Shown in pieces: positions 31,545 to 42,801 of a stretch of DNA of 64,000 nucleotides. The stretch comes from Clytia hemisphaerica (Eukaryota; Cnidaria; Hydrozoa; Leptothecata; Clytiidae). The position numbers and the translations under genes are program-made. The DNA lies in the NCBI GenBank assembly GCA_902728285.1, contig CACVBU010001298.1, positions 62,001 to 126,000 of the forward strand, in the 5' to 3' direction. The number at the start of each line of letters is the position of its first letter. The stretch's first letter is position 1. Below the pieces are notes generated by a model. That model was not told where the DNA came from. It saw only the letters and a list, made by a program, of their open reading frames with translations, and did not search any database.

Positions 31545-32423
31545 TTATACATTTTCCATGGACATTTGCATTGCTATTTTCATCATTTCTTCCTCAGTCA
31601 GCTCATTATCCTCTGTAGGTTTCTTGGCACTACCTGGATTTTCTGAAGGAAGATTATCAGAAACACTCACTGTACCACTAGGAGGTGTAGAGGTGTCTTT
31701 GTCAGGTTGTTGTTGTTTGTTTAGAAAGAAATTTAATCTTTTATTTCTAACGTCCTCGACATCAACTGGTTTTGCTGGCGTTGTGTCAACTTCTTCAACC
31801 TGTTTTTCAGTCTTTTTGTTTGCTGGTTTTTTACGGAATGTATCTTCAAATGCTCTAAATTCAGCCTGGGTTACATTATGGTGTTGTAAATATAAGTTAG
31901 CTTCACAGTCCGGTAATTTGCCTTTGATTACAAAAATGGAATATCCTTCTTGCTGTAATTGTGCTAGCAATAAACTTAAATATGTATCTGAAACAAGTTC
32001 TGGGCACATTTTAACAGAATTCAAATTAAACCATTGTTTTCCAAACTTCCTAATAGTCAGCCAGTGATTCGACTGGTTACAAATGTACGCATTTTCTGCT
32101 AAAGGATTCCGTCTAGTTTCAGCAGCAGCTTGACTATTAAACTGCATCATTTGAAGTCCCCATAATTCAAGTGCTTTACAAATAACCTGTATTGAAAAAT
32201 ATCCACTGTCATCATAATTTGATGATGGTTGTTGAAGGAAAGCTAAATATTCTGGTGAATTTACATTTCCACCCATTGCCATTGTTTGACGTTCTGCTTC
32301 ATCCAGCTCTCGAGCAATTGATGATAAGCTAACTGCATCAAAGTAAGCCCCCTGTAGCAGTGAATTCAAACAGTGCTGAGCACATAGCGAGCCTTCTTGT
32401 TTTTCATGAAATATCTTTTCCAT
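31545..32423 (-). CDS. ATXN3: Ataxin-3 (Josephin-type deubiquitinase), single coding exon
   Basis: A 292-residue cysteine protease that trims ubiquitin chains. The Josephin domain (about 1-180) starts MEKIFHEKQEGSLCAQHCLN, with Q9, catalytic C14, H120 (NHWLTIRKFG) and N135 (KQWFNLNS) all present. LAQLQQEGYSIFVIKG and LPDCEAN close the domain. The tail is shorter than in vertebrates (364 residues or less). It keeps the motif before the polyQ site (NKRLNFFLNKQQQ, with only three Q) and the last ubiquitin-interacting motif (EEEMMKIAMQMSMENV), but the first two UIMs are not seen. The whole CDS is one exon. The ATG follows directly after TTTATTTCAG, a good acceptor, so a 5' UTR intron is likely. 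It lies head-to-tail upstream of sideroflexin. Confidence 0.95.
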   Translation of the reverse strand: MEKIFHEKQEGSLCAQHCLNSLLQGAYFDAVSLSSIARELDEAERQTMAMGGNVNSPEYLAFLQQPSSNYDDSGYFSIQVICKALELWGLQMMQFNSQAAAETRRNPLAENAYICNQSNHWLTIRKFGKQWFNLNSVKMCPELVSDTYLSLLLAQLQQEGYSIFVIKGKLPDCEANLYLQHHNVTQAEFRAFEDTFRKKPANKKTEKQVEEVDTTPAKPVDVEDVRNKRLNFFLNKQQQPDKDTSTPPSGTVSVSDNLPSENPGSAKKPTEDNELTEEEMMKIAMQMSMENV

Positions 32424-32657
32424 CTGAAATAAAGGAGATGACCAATTGTTACAAAGAGCAATTCAATAAGTAATTAAGTCTGCAACCGGAGGCGACCAGA
32501 AGGCTCCTCTTTTGATAGCTATCTACCGGAGGGTAGAGGAGGGCGCCACACTTTCTCTCTGGATTGGTCTACTTACCCTTGATCCTTCTCTCAATTGCTG
32601 TGCATCAATCAGAGAGGCATAAATTACCATTTTGAGAATCTTTGGTATGACTTGGCT

Positions 32658-32859
32658 GGGGATTGAACCGACAACCTTGCTCACCGTACAGGCCATTTTT
32701 CATGCCCCTCTTGAAATTCTTAAAATATTGGTAAAAACAGCCTTTTTAGTTGAAAAATACTGGGAAAAATGCCCTTTTTGGCCACCAACGGACGCTGCCT
32801 TGCCTTTATAAAATATGGCCTGCCATAGTTGGATACTCTACCACTGCACTACGGTTGCT
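32658..32859 (-). repeat. tRNA-derived SINE split by a small palindromic insert
   Basis: On the minus strand an A-box-like TAGTGCAGTGGTAGAGTATCC (within 32829-32859) and a B box GGTTCAATCCC (32658-32668) occur in the right order. They are 160 bases apart because a 130-bp segment (32691-32820) with ends GGCCATTTTT and AAAATATGGCC lies between them. Without the insert the spacing is normal for a Pol III promoter. A further SINE body may continue to about 32490. Confidence 0.55.
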
Positions 32860-33037
32860 AATTCAATAAACTTGCATAGTTAATCAACAATGATAAGATA
32901 TCAATCATTTGTGTCCTTTGAAGCAATAAAAATTCAGATAAAATCTGACAGAGAAAAAAGATTTTTTTTTGAAGAAGGCATGTAAAGTTCAGGCCAACAC
33001 TCTACTGAGACAAACAAACTATTCCCAATCTTATTTA

Positions 33038-33300
33038 CTCTCAGGTACCTAATAGCAGGGGGGTTTGGAATAAGCAGGGGGGTTGGAATAAAAATATCCT
33101 GGGTGAAAAACTTTTTGCAAATATATACACATTTCCCGTAATTCGTAAAACTAATGCGCGCGCATTATTTTGATGCTCTCCACCGTTTGGTCGAGATGGT
33201 GGGGAAGCTGTGAAAGAAGATATTGTTTTATTTTGTATATTGCTCAAAAACTGCGGGGTTTCATGCTTGGTAACATTTAAATTCCAAATCAGCACCCTCA
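33038..33300. repeat. Left end of a CTCT-ended C-tract MITE, plus dispersed repeat
   Basis: TA then CTCTCAGGTACCTAATAGC, followed by GGGGGG tracts and GGAATAA words, matches the left end of the 57862-58141 element. The right terminal repeat is not found. From about 33235 the sequence matches the COE-intron repeat at 8365-8450. Confidence 0.6.
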
Positions 33301-33324
33301 AATTGACTAGGAAACATACCAGGC

Positions 33325-33808
33325 GTAGTTAATCGATATAATCGATAATCTTCAGTAATCGATAATTAATCGATAAGTAGTCGATGGATTAGATATCGAT
33401 TAACCGATAGAATCGATAAGTAATCAGACCTTCAAAAAATCTTGAGTATCGATCAGCGATCGATTATTTCCAAGCTATCGATTACTAATCGATCACATAT
33501 CGACTACATACAACCTATCGATTACTTATCAATCATGTATCGATTGTTAACAATCATTGATTACTTATCGTTCGTGCATTGATTACTTATCAATTATTTA
33601 CTTATCTTCGATCACAATTTTTATTAATTTAATGAAGTATAATCAATAAACAATCGATGACAAAATTGATCGATAAATAATCGAGCTTTGAAAAAATCTT
33701 GAGTATTGATTACCTATCGATTCTATCGGTTAATCGATATCTAATCCATAGATTACTTATCGATTATTTATCGATTACTCAAGATTATCGATTATATCGA
33801 TTAACTAC
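33325..33808. mobile_element. ATCGAT-rich foldback element
   Basis: GTAGTTAATCGATATAATCG at the left is inverted as CGATTATATCGATTAACTAC at the right. Inverted similarity runs about 110-120 bp inward, through TCGGTTAATCGATATCTAATCC and its inverse. The whole 484 bp is made of ATCGAT, TCGATTA and TTATCGAT variants. The centre contains CAAAAAATCTTGAGTATCGA, shared with the 36-kb element. The flanks match two parts of the 8.4-kb repeat, which lacks the block. No ORF. Confidence 0.8.
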
Positions 33809-35117
33809 ACTTTGGCTCACTGGCCACGGCCTATCTACCATTTTTGTTTTGATTTAACTTTGTATTTTAATGACCCAGCCAGGTCTTTCATTTGAGGGCT
33901 ATACATGTTAACCTCCACTGATGTAAGTTACCCAATCTCACGGTAAGTGTCAAGGGGTGGTGGTCCTTTTGAAAAATTTCAAAATGCAGTTAATACACAT
34001 AGTGTTGTGTATTAACTGCTTGCCCCCCCTGGCCAGAATAATCAACAAACAGTCCCATGTTTCGACCAATCGTCCCAAGTTAGGCAGTTAGCCACACTAG
34101 GAAATCTAGCTTTCAGAAAAAACAACATCAGTCATCTACAGGATCTATTTGCAACAACAAGGATGAGAGTTACCTGAATCAAGTTGGCAAGACAATTAAT
34201 TAAAACTTGAAAATTTGAAACAAAATAAAACGTGCAGCAGCCAAAATCAACCAACCATTTGTCATTCAATTTCCGAGACAGCGCTTCGAGTTTTAAGGCT
34301 TTGTTTATACGCTAAAGTAAAAAAATTTCTGCACATGTAAATGGGTCAGTGTTTGAAGTCCGGCAAAATTTCCGGGAAGTAGCCTATCTGGCGGTGCACG
34401 GGTCTAGGTGGGTTCCGTCTCCCCCATAGATCTTTTTCTTGGGAAGTTGATCTTCAAATTAGTTTTCAAGGTTGGCTTGGCTCAAATTTTTTCATCTATG
34501 GCTCAAATTTTAGGCAATTTTTCATAGTTTTTGAAAATGTTAATTTCATCAAAAAGCGCCGGGTTATTTTTTCATAAATCCCTTTAGAAGTTTTGTGGCT
34601 AATTTTTTGCTGGCGAGTCAAATAAATGATATAGCGCTTTCGCAGCAATAATCTTTGATATGCATTTTGGCGGGACGCTAGTGTGACTAACTGTTAGGCC
34701 TCAGGGTATGGATGCCCCAATGAAGGCTTTCGGTCTTTTATTGTGACTCTCGAGCTCCAACCCTAACCCTAACTAATAATAACCAAACCCCTGGCTAGGT
34801 CTGCAGGTATTTTTTTGCTGCGACAAAAATGCTCTTTATCAAATTTGCCGAGGCAAAACAGCATTTCGCCGTGGCATTTTTTTGTTTATTGAAGTTTGAC
34901 TTGAGAAAATCCTATACAGATATGTCATCATCCAAAGTACTAGACGTCTCCTATATTATCAGAAAACAAAGAACTTAAACGATTCGGCACTTTTGAAGTT
35001 TCTTTGATTTTATATTTATTAACATTTGACAGAAAATTTACCGTGGCAAAATTTTGCCGCAGCAAACAAGGAATAATCAAATTTACGGCAGCTTTTACCA
35101 GCAATTCCCAGGGCTGT
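33809..35117. other. Gene-free interval
   Basis: No coding exon recognised. At 34800-35110 there are recurring TTTGCCG(A/T)GGCAAA and TTGCTGCGACAAAA words with inverse copies, suggesting an old MITE whose limits could not be set. Confidence 0.45.
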
Positions 35118-35924
35118 CTGGAATTTCGATTGCATTTATTCAGGTTGATTTTTTATGACTTCTAATGGTACTTTTTCTAACGAGTTTGATTACTCTGTTC
35201 TCACACTTATGTCTTTTTTTTTCGCGTCCTTTTCCGTGATTACTTTTATTTATATTTTTAAAGACAGGAAGAAGGCATATTGATGTAACTGCCTGGTCCT
35301 GGTGGTGTGGCGTGGGGTGGCGGTGGATGATATCGAATCGTCTGTGCAGCTGCCAACCCTTTGAGAAGGGGATAATATTTAATTCAGAACAGTCTCTTTT
35401 TTTTTTCTCTATATAAATTCAAAATATGAAACATCCCTTTCTTACCAATTTGTCAAATAATCTACTTCAAATTGAAAAGTTGATACCTTTTGTCTGTTTG
35501 CTGGTTTGTCTGGGTCACGGTCACTTCCTGTCGAAATTGTCTTCAAAATGACGCTTAGCTAAAAATTCAGCTGCTAATTCTCAATCATAATTTTTAGAGA
35601 ATCTATAGATTTAGTCAATTTAGCCTAAAGAGAATTAGTAGTCTAGTCTAGCTACACCTCTATTGAGTGACTTGTAGCTTTTGAAAATACCGATATGGGT
35701 AAAGTAAACTAAATTCGCAAATTCAACTTTTTTATGTCCGCTTCACTTTCGCTTTCGTCAAAATTCAAACCAGAAAATAATAAAAATATGTGTAAAACAC
35801 TGTAAAACAGACTAATGCACTTATTAAAGTAACACCAGGAAGGAAAGAAATCATAAGCAGGTAACAGCTTTAACCTTTTTTGTTATCCTCTTTTCTATAT
35901 ATTGAAAATGGCATGTGTAGCACT

Positions 35925-35946
35925 GTCTATCTATCTATCTATCTAT
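35925..35946. repeat. (TCTA)n microsatellite
   Basis: About five TCTA units followed by TATATTTAA. A similar run occurs at 36799-36818, just beyond the right arm of the 1.47-kb element. Confidence 0.85.
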
Positions 35947-35954
35947 ATATTTAA

Positions 35955-36373
35955 CCCAGACGTTTGCGCTCGATAGAGGATCGATCATCGGAACGGCTTG
36001 ATGACGGATCGATATGTGATCGATGGATTACTTAACGATCCGGATAGGAGATTGATAGAGGATCGATACTCAATATTTTTTTAAGCTTATGATTAGTTAT
36101 CGATTATTTATCGATCTATCATCGATCTTTTATCGATCTTATCGACCCTATTGACTCATACTCGATTTATGATCGATAAAAAATCGACTAACAATCGATG
36201 ACGAATCGGTTAACGATCGATGATGGATCAACGAAGGATTGATACTCAAGACTTTTTAATGGCTGAATCTTCCATCGATCTCCTATCCGGATCGTTAAGT
36301 AATCCATCGATCACATATCGATCCGTCATCGAGCCGTTCCGATGATCGATCCTATCGAGCGCGGACGTCTGGA
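35955..36373. mobile_element. Second ATCGAT-type foldback, nested in the 1.47-kb element
   Basis: Left CCAGACGT...GCGCTCGATAG is inverted as CTATCGAGCGCGGACGTCTGG. Long inner inverted blocks include GGATTACTTAACGATCCGGA and its inverse. The body is built of GATCGAT/ATCGATC words and shares a GATACTCAA(T)-poly(T) centre with the 33325-33808 element. No ORF. Confidence 0.8.
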
Positions 36374-36949
36374 TTTAAGTAGTAACAAAACATATATGTT
36401 CGTTAGGCAGTTACATCAATATGCCTTCTTACCTGTCTTTAAAAATATAAATAAAAGTAATCACGAAAAAGGACGCGAAAAAAAAAGACATATATAAGTG
36501 TGAGAACAGGGTAATCAAACTCGTTAGAAAAAGTACCATTAGAAGTCATAAAAAATCAACCTGAATAAATGCAATCGAAATTCCAGAGAACTTCATAATT
36601 CCCCAAACAACATTACATTACTATGTCAAACTCCCATTACATAAATTTTACAATTACGTCAGAGTAGACTACGCTCGCCACCGAAGAGGTTTATTTGGAA
36701 AGGGTAATTACATTTTATTGTTCGCTTCTTTTTTAAAGATTGGCCGGGTTGGAAAAGTATGAATTTCTTTGTACATATTTTACCTACCCCAAATATTTAT
36801 CTATCTATCTATCTATATATTTAAGTAACATTAGGCCCGTAGGCCCATTTTCGCTACATATAAAATACAAGATTGTTTAATAAAATAATTTTATTCATAA
36901 ATATCAATAAATATTAAAATCATTCTAAAAGTCAGGGGGCTAGCAAGAA

Positions 36950-37440
36950 AAGGGGGGTGATAAGTGTGTCCAAGCTTGGAAAGTGTAAGACTAAGAGATT
37001 AAAGTTATGAGATTATTTATGAGTTTGGTTAAATTGAATGCTAAGAAGTAATATAGTTGTGAATTTTAGGTGGGTAATGATAAAATACTATAAAATATTA
37101 TAATGTATCTTCATTAATTAACGTTATTAGAAATATTAAATAATTTATTTTTAGCATTAGCTATACAATCAAAATTTATTTTTCAACAACTCTTCTAACA
37201 GTTTTGTTTTAAATGAATCTTCAGATGTTATAGTTCGAATTTGTTTTGGTAATTTATTCCAATATTTGGTCACAGTGGGAACAAATGAGTTTGAGTAAGC
37301 AAGAATTCTCCCTAATTTTTGTTGGAAATTGTTTCCATCTCTTGAATGCTTTGGCAAAATTGTCATAGGAATTGCAATGTTTTTGTTGATAATTTTGTGA
37401 AGCATCATAATGCTGGCAATTTTGCGATGTTGTTCAGTTG
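36950..37440 (-). pseudogene. 3' fragment of a CR1-like LINE
   Basis: The minus-strand frame 37408-37169 ends in the C-terminal signature of non-LTR reverse transcriptases (FVPTVTKYWNKLPKQIR). No RT core is attached. It is a separate copy, not the end of the 42801-39941 element, because both carry the same MxLHKxI segment. Confidence 0.7.
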
Positions 37441-37778
37441 ATATCCACAGATAAAAAAATTCACTCCATTAAGAATTAGTGAATAAGTCTAAGTTTAAGT
37501 AAAAAGTACAAAAAGAACGGTAGATGCTGTGAAATCCGGCAAATACAGCACAAACAGGGTTGCGATCAACCTGACACTCTAGAGAAGTGTGAAGTTCATT
37601 GTTCAACACACTTAACCACATTGCAAGAGCACACACAGAGGGGAAGTATCAAAATCAGACTGGTTACGATCCAACAGACCAACAATTGATTTCAGACAAA
37701 TAAGAAGACGTGATATAATTGACTGATTGAGGTCTTGGCAAATAACCTTGGACCGGCTGTACGTGAGATTGGACCCAC

Positions 37779-39625
37779 GTGCAGCTGAGCAGGTACCTCT
37801 TAAATATTTTACATCGTATTGATTCATCTATTCTACTCTTAAATATGAATGCTTTACGAATGATAGCTATTGTCATAACCTGTTGGCAGTTTACTAGCTG
37901 TGAAATATCACTAACCAAAGACAACTCATTGCTTTGTTGCAAAATTATATCTAAGAATGAAATCTCGCTGTTTTCCTTTGCATTTATTTACCAGGAACAG
38001 CGTAACCACCCTCACACAATCCATACCAGTGGCTTGTTACAACAATTATTGTTGATCATCAGTGGAACAGTTGAACTGAATCCTGGTCCAACCTCAAATC
38101 TGAAATATCCATGCGGTGAATGCAAGAAAGCTGTATATTCTGGAGCCTCCATCGCCTGTGACTCCTGTGACCAATGGTTCCATCTAAATTGCACATCTAT
38201 GTGTCATCAAATATATGAATGTCACGAGAAAGAAGAAAGTCTAGAGTGGCTTTGTCGAAATTGTGCGCTTAAAGACATTTCAAATAGTTTATTTGACAGT
38301 TCAATATCATCCAACAGCTCATCAGGCAGTAACGACAGCAGCATACCCAAAAAGAAAGCTAAACGTCTCCGTATCTCAGTATGCAATTTCGAAAGCATAT
38401 GGAACAAACAACTCTTGCTGGGGAATTACCTTCATAATAACGATATCGACATTCTCATTGGCACAGAATCTCATCTCTCCTGCAACTTAAAGAACTCAGA
38501 ATTTCTTCCCAAAAACTATATGGCCTCTCGTCATGATCGAAATGATGGTTGGGGTGGTGTAATCATAATTTACAAAAACACTTTGCTTGTTGAGGAACTA
38601 CAGATTAATAAGCAAGCTGAAATCGTGTCAATCAAAGTAGCTTCCTTTGAAAAACCAGTAATATTCACAGCATGCTATCGCCCACCTAAGAGTACAGAGG
38701 ATTACAATACCAAACTTATAAAAGGTATTTCCAGTGTCATAAGAAAGTACAAACTGAATCCTCATTGGGTATGTGGTGATTTTAATCTTCCTGATGTTGA
38801 TTGGGAGTCAAATACCATCAATGGAAATCAATATTCAAAGAAATTGAATGAGAACTTTCTCGAAACATTTGACCTATTCAATCTATCACAGATTGTAAAC
38901 TTTACAACACGGAAAGGCAACACTCTAGATTTAGTACTTACAAACCGCCCTGGCCTTACTGAAAGTTGTGAGCCACATCCAGGATTTAGTGACCATGAGA
39001 CTTCCATAATTGCAGACATTTTCTGCCACCCACAAAAAATTAAACCGACCCAACGTAAAATCCATCTATGGCACCGCGCTGACATTGACGCTTTGCAGAA
39101 AGATATAAAAAACGACATTGAAAAATTCTGTACTTCAACCACAACAGAAACAGATATAAATACATCATGGGAATCTCTTAAAAATATTATATCAAGATCT
39201 CAAACAAAGCATGTCCCAACAAAGATTACTTCTACACGTTTCAACCAACCTTGGTTTAATGTATCCTGCAAAAGAGCCGTCAGACAAAAGAAACAAAGAT
39301 ATCGTGTTTACCGGAGAACGAAATTAGATAGAGATTGGGCCAAATTTCAACAGGCTGAAAAGAACGCAAATACAAATCAAAAATTAAGATGCTACACGAT
39401 ATTACATCCGGTAAAAAGTTTGTTGACTTAAAAACCCACCCAAAGAGGCAACGCTGTTGTAATGTGAAATTCCAACCGATTCAAGGGAGAGTTAAGTGCT
39501 ATTCATCATCTTTCTTTCCCTCCACCGTACAGTACTGGAATAAACTGCCATCAAATGTTGCAAACCTTGTTGATGAAAACGAATTTAAAAAAGAAATAGA
39601 TGAAAATTTAACTTTAGGAATTTAA
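37779..39625 (+). pseudogene. CR1-like LINE with PHD finger and endonuclease, reverse transcriptase deleted
   Basis: A 550-codon frame (37779-39431) holds a PHD-type C4HC3 finger (CGECKKAVYSGASIACDSC ... WFHLNC ... WLCRNC) and an APE-type endonuclease (ILIGTESHL, NDGWGGVIIIY, ACYRPPKS, VCGDFNLPDVDW, GFSDHE). The frame after the KKQRYRVYRR linker jumps almost directly to the far C-terminus of such proteins (FFPSTVQYWNKLPS, frame 39389-39625). The whole reverse transcriptase core, several hundred residues, is missing. It is a deleted copy unable to move on its own. The N-terminus includes extra sequence upstream of the PHD, possibly not part of the original protein. Confidence 0.85.
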
Positions 39626-39940
39626 ACTCTTACAAAATCACTAAGATAGATAAAACTTACACTAAACTACTTACTCAAATCCTTTTGCTAGTTTTTGAAT
39701 AAATTCTCACACTTTTCCACACTAATCTACCATGCAAGCTAATCAACTCAAATCTGTCTGCTTAAAATTTAAGATTTCGGCATTAAGATCATTTTATATT
39801 TTAGCTTTTTTATATTTACATACATTTATTTATTTATATTAGATTTTAAATAAACAAACTTTTATACATAACTATTAAACTTATATTTTAATATATTTAT
39901 TGCTGACAGCACATTTAAAATATTTTCATTTTTGTAATTT

Positions 39941-42801
39941 TTACGTAGAATTTGCGAGATTAGGCTTAATTGTCTTATGCAAATACATAACTAGAACTAG
40001 AACTAGAATCCATTCAAGTTTTTTGATCATTGCTGTAGGGCTGGACTTGTAGGACCAATCACTATTCACAAAACGAGCTGCTTTTCTTTGGACTGATTCA
40101 AGCTCCTCTCGCAGACCAGAGTTGGATGGACCTGTAGGATTCCATACACTAGATGCGTACATTATCATTGGCAGAACATACGTCTTGTAAGCTTGAATTT
40201 TTGCTTTCTTTGAACAACGACGAAGTGTTCGCTGTAAGAAACATCTCTTCTGATGAGCTTTGGTACATATTGATGAAACGTGCTTGTTCCACCTCAACTT
40301 TTTGTGGAGTGTAAGACCAAGATACTTTGCCGATTCGACGGATTCAAGCTCCTCACCGTGAATTGTGTATGAGGTTGAAATGGGCTTCAGTTTGTTTGTG
40401 ATTGATAACAATTTACACTTTTGAGGGTGGAATTCCATGTCCCAGTAATTCGTTCCCAAGTTTGCAGTTTATCAAGATCTTCTTGGAGATGGTACATATC
40501 TGAAATTGATTTAATACATCTATACAAGTATGCGTCATCTGCAAATAATCTCAGTAACGACTGTAGGAGAGCTGGCATGTCGTTTACATAAATTAGAAAA
40601 AGAAGGGGCCCCAGAACAGTTCCCTGGGGTACGCCAGACAGAACATCAGCTGGTTGAGAAAATGATCCGTTTAGGACAACTTGTTGTGTTCTATCTTTGA
40701 GGAATGAAACAATCCATTCCAAGCAATTCCCTTTGATTCCATAATGCTTGAGCTTGAGACCAAGTTTGTAGTGGTTGACCTTATCAAAGGCTTTTGAAAA
40801 GTCTAACAAAATTGAGTCAATTTGTTGTTTATCATTCAAGCCTACTGCAAAGTCGTTGACTGTGATAAGGAGTTGCGATTCACAAGATCTGTTGTTTCGG
40901 AAACCGTGTTGCTCGTCAGATAGGATGTTGTTCTTGTTTAGGTGTTTCATGATACTACTGTAGATAATATGCTCCATTACTTTGCAACAGATTGATGTAA
41001 GCGATATTGGACGATAGCTCTCAGGTGAACTTCTTACTTTGTTACTCCCTTTATAGACTGGTACAATAAATGCATGACGCCAATCAGATAGCAGATCTCC
41101 TTGGCTTAATGAGTTTACAAAGAACAATGTCAATGCTGGTGTGAGTTCAAGAGCAAATTCTTTTAGAAATCGAGATGGTATCTTGTCAGGGCCAGTGGCT
41201 TTTGATGGGTCTAGTTTTCTCAGAAGGTTCAGTACTCCGTTTTCCTGTATGTCGATTGTATCAATAGTTTCGGTTGACTCTGGTGAGTTTATTGGTGGAG
41301 TATCTTGGTTAGGTGTAGAGAATACACTGCAGTATTGTTGGTTCAAAATGTCAGCTTTCTCTTGGTCATTTACCACAAAGTTATCACCTTTCTTGAGAGG
41401 AGCAACAGAGATATTATCAGAGCTCTTACTTTTGATGTATTTGTAGAGCTTCTTGGAGTTGGATGAGCCAATAATTTTATCTCTAACGTAGTTGTCATGG
41501 GCTGATCGACATGCTTGTTTGCATTCTTTTACAATTGCTTTGTATCTATTCCAGTCAGTATACAGTCTTGTTCGTTTAGCTCGTTTGTAGAGACGTTTCT
41601 TACGTCTTGATAATCGTTTGCACTCTGTGGTTATCCAAGGTTGATTGTAACGTTGGGAAAGCTGTTTGGTTGGGATCTTATCAAGAGCTGTATTGAAAAT
41701 TGTTTTTAACTGTGTCCATTGATCGTTGATGGAAGACACATTATCAAGGTTCGAATCACAAAATTGTTTAACATCTTCAGTCAGGGTTGCTTTTATATCT
41801 GGTAGGTTGGCTCTTTTCCAAAGGTGAATTGTCCGTTTTGATGTTTTTAGTCGAGAAGGATGGCACAATGTGTCTGCAAGAGGGATGCTTGTATGATCGC
41901 TTATGCCTGGGGTATCAATAATGTGTGTTAAGAGTGAGTTATTGTTTGTCAATAAAATATCTAAGCAATTGTCTCCTCTTGTTGGAAAGTTCACTAGCTG
42001 TGATAAGCCACTTTCTGTGATCCAGTCTAGAGCTATTTCATAAATTTCTTTAGAGTATTGATATCCAGTTATAGTGTGTGTCTCCCAGTCAATGTCCGGA
42101 AAGTTGAAATCACCTCCAATCCAGATAGTTTTGGTTTTATTATTGTTTTTGATGGATTTCAAGTCATTGACTAAGTTTTTTAAGTATGTGCTGTCGCTTT
42201 CAGGTGATCGGTAGGCACTGCAAATTATTACAGGTTTTCTAAAAGTCTCAACTTTGATTGCTATACATTCTGTTTTTGTTGATTTGAAAATAGTGTCTGT
42301 TATGAGAGATTTCTTTGCAAAGATAGCAACACCACCCCATCCATCCTTTCGATCATTTCGGTAGGATACATATCCTGGAAGTTCCAGTTCGGAATTTTTA
42401 ATTGATGGGTCTAAGAAAGTCTCTGATCCAATCACAATGTCAGGGTTTTCATCTAGCAGAGTGGTGCCAAAATGTTCTTTTTTACCCCATAAGCCTTGGA
42501 AATTCACTACCATCAGGCGCAGCATTTTTGCCTTAGCCTTGGGAGTATCATCAGTATCGGAGGTTTCACTGGATGTGGATATGATACTGTTTGTAAATAG
42601 GTTGTTGTGGCGAATCATTGCACATTCAAAACAGGTCCATTGAAGGTTAATATCTATCGTGTGTAATTGGAAGATGTTGTCTGACATATTGACACAATTT
42701 ATGTGGTGCCATTTATCGCAGGTGTCACATGCAATTGCTTTTTGGTTTTTCACTGCTTTCCCACACACTCCACAAGGGTACTTTATTCGTTTATTTGGCA
42801 T
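39941..42801 (-). pseudogene. CR1-like LINE with PHD finger, endonuclease and reverse transcriptase, frameshifted near its 3' end
   Basis: An 804-codon frame (42801-40387) carries, in order, a PHD-type finger (CGVCGKAVKNQKAIACDTC, WHHINC, WTCFEC), an APE endonuclease (IVIGSETFL, DGWGGVAIFA, IGGDFNFPDIDW, PGISDHT) and a reverse transcriptase (SKATGPDKIPSRFL, ESYRPISLTSICCKVMEHII, EQHGFRNNRS, LLDFSKAFDKVNH, GVPQGTVLGPLLFLIY, FADDAYLY). The expected continuation (MEFHPQKCKLL through AKYLGL and LRWNKHV) lies in another frame, 40459-39941, so a single frame change lies near 40440-40460. It is truncated at a CTAGAA hexamer run near 39990-40010. A nearly intact but non-functional copy. Confidence 0.92.

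Larger units (their letters stand above)
35118..36587. mobile_element. 1.47-kb element with about 185-bp terminal inverted repeats
   Basis: The left arm (35118-35303, from CTGGAATTTCGATTGCATTT to GCATATTGATGTAACTGCC) is inverted at 36403-36587 with only a few differences. The interior holds a (TCTA)n microsatellite at about 35925-35946 and a second foldback (35955-36373). No transposase frame is seen. The high arm identity suggests recent origin or sequence correction between the arms. Confidence 0.8.

Noticed and set aside
31483..32067. 194-codon plus-strand frame
   Set aside because: It is antisense to the ataxin-3 exon, which has clear family identity on the other strand.
32085..32423. 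Ataxin-3 as a processed pseudogene
   Set aside because: The frame is complete, all catalytic residues are kept and a splice acceptor precedes the ATG; a retrocopy origin cannot be excluded but decay is not seen.
34755..34775. AACCCTAACCCTAAC
   Set aside because: Only two and a half units, with no wider context; most likely chance or part of a repeat.
37169..42801. A single minus-strand LINE from 42801 to 37169 split by the plus-strand copy
   Set aside because: Both minus-strand pieces carry the same MxLHKxI segment, so they overlap and must come from different copies.
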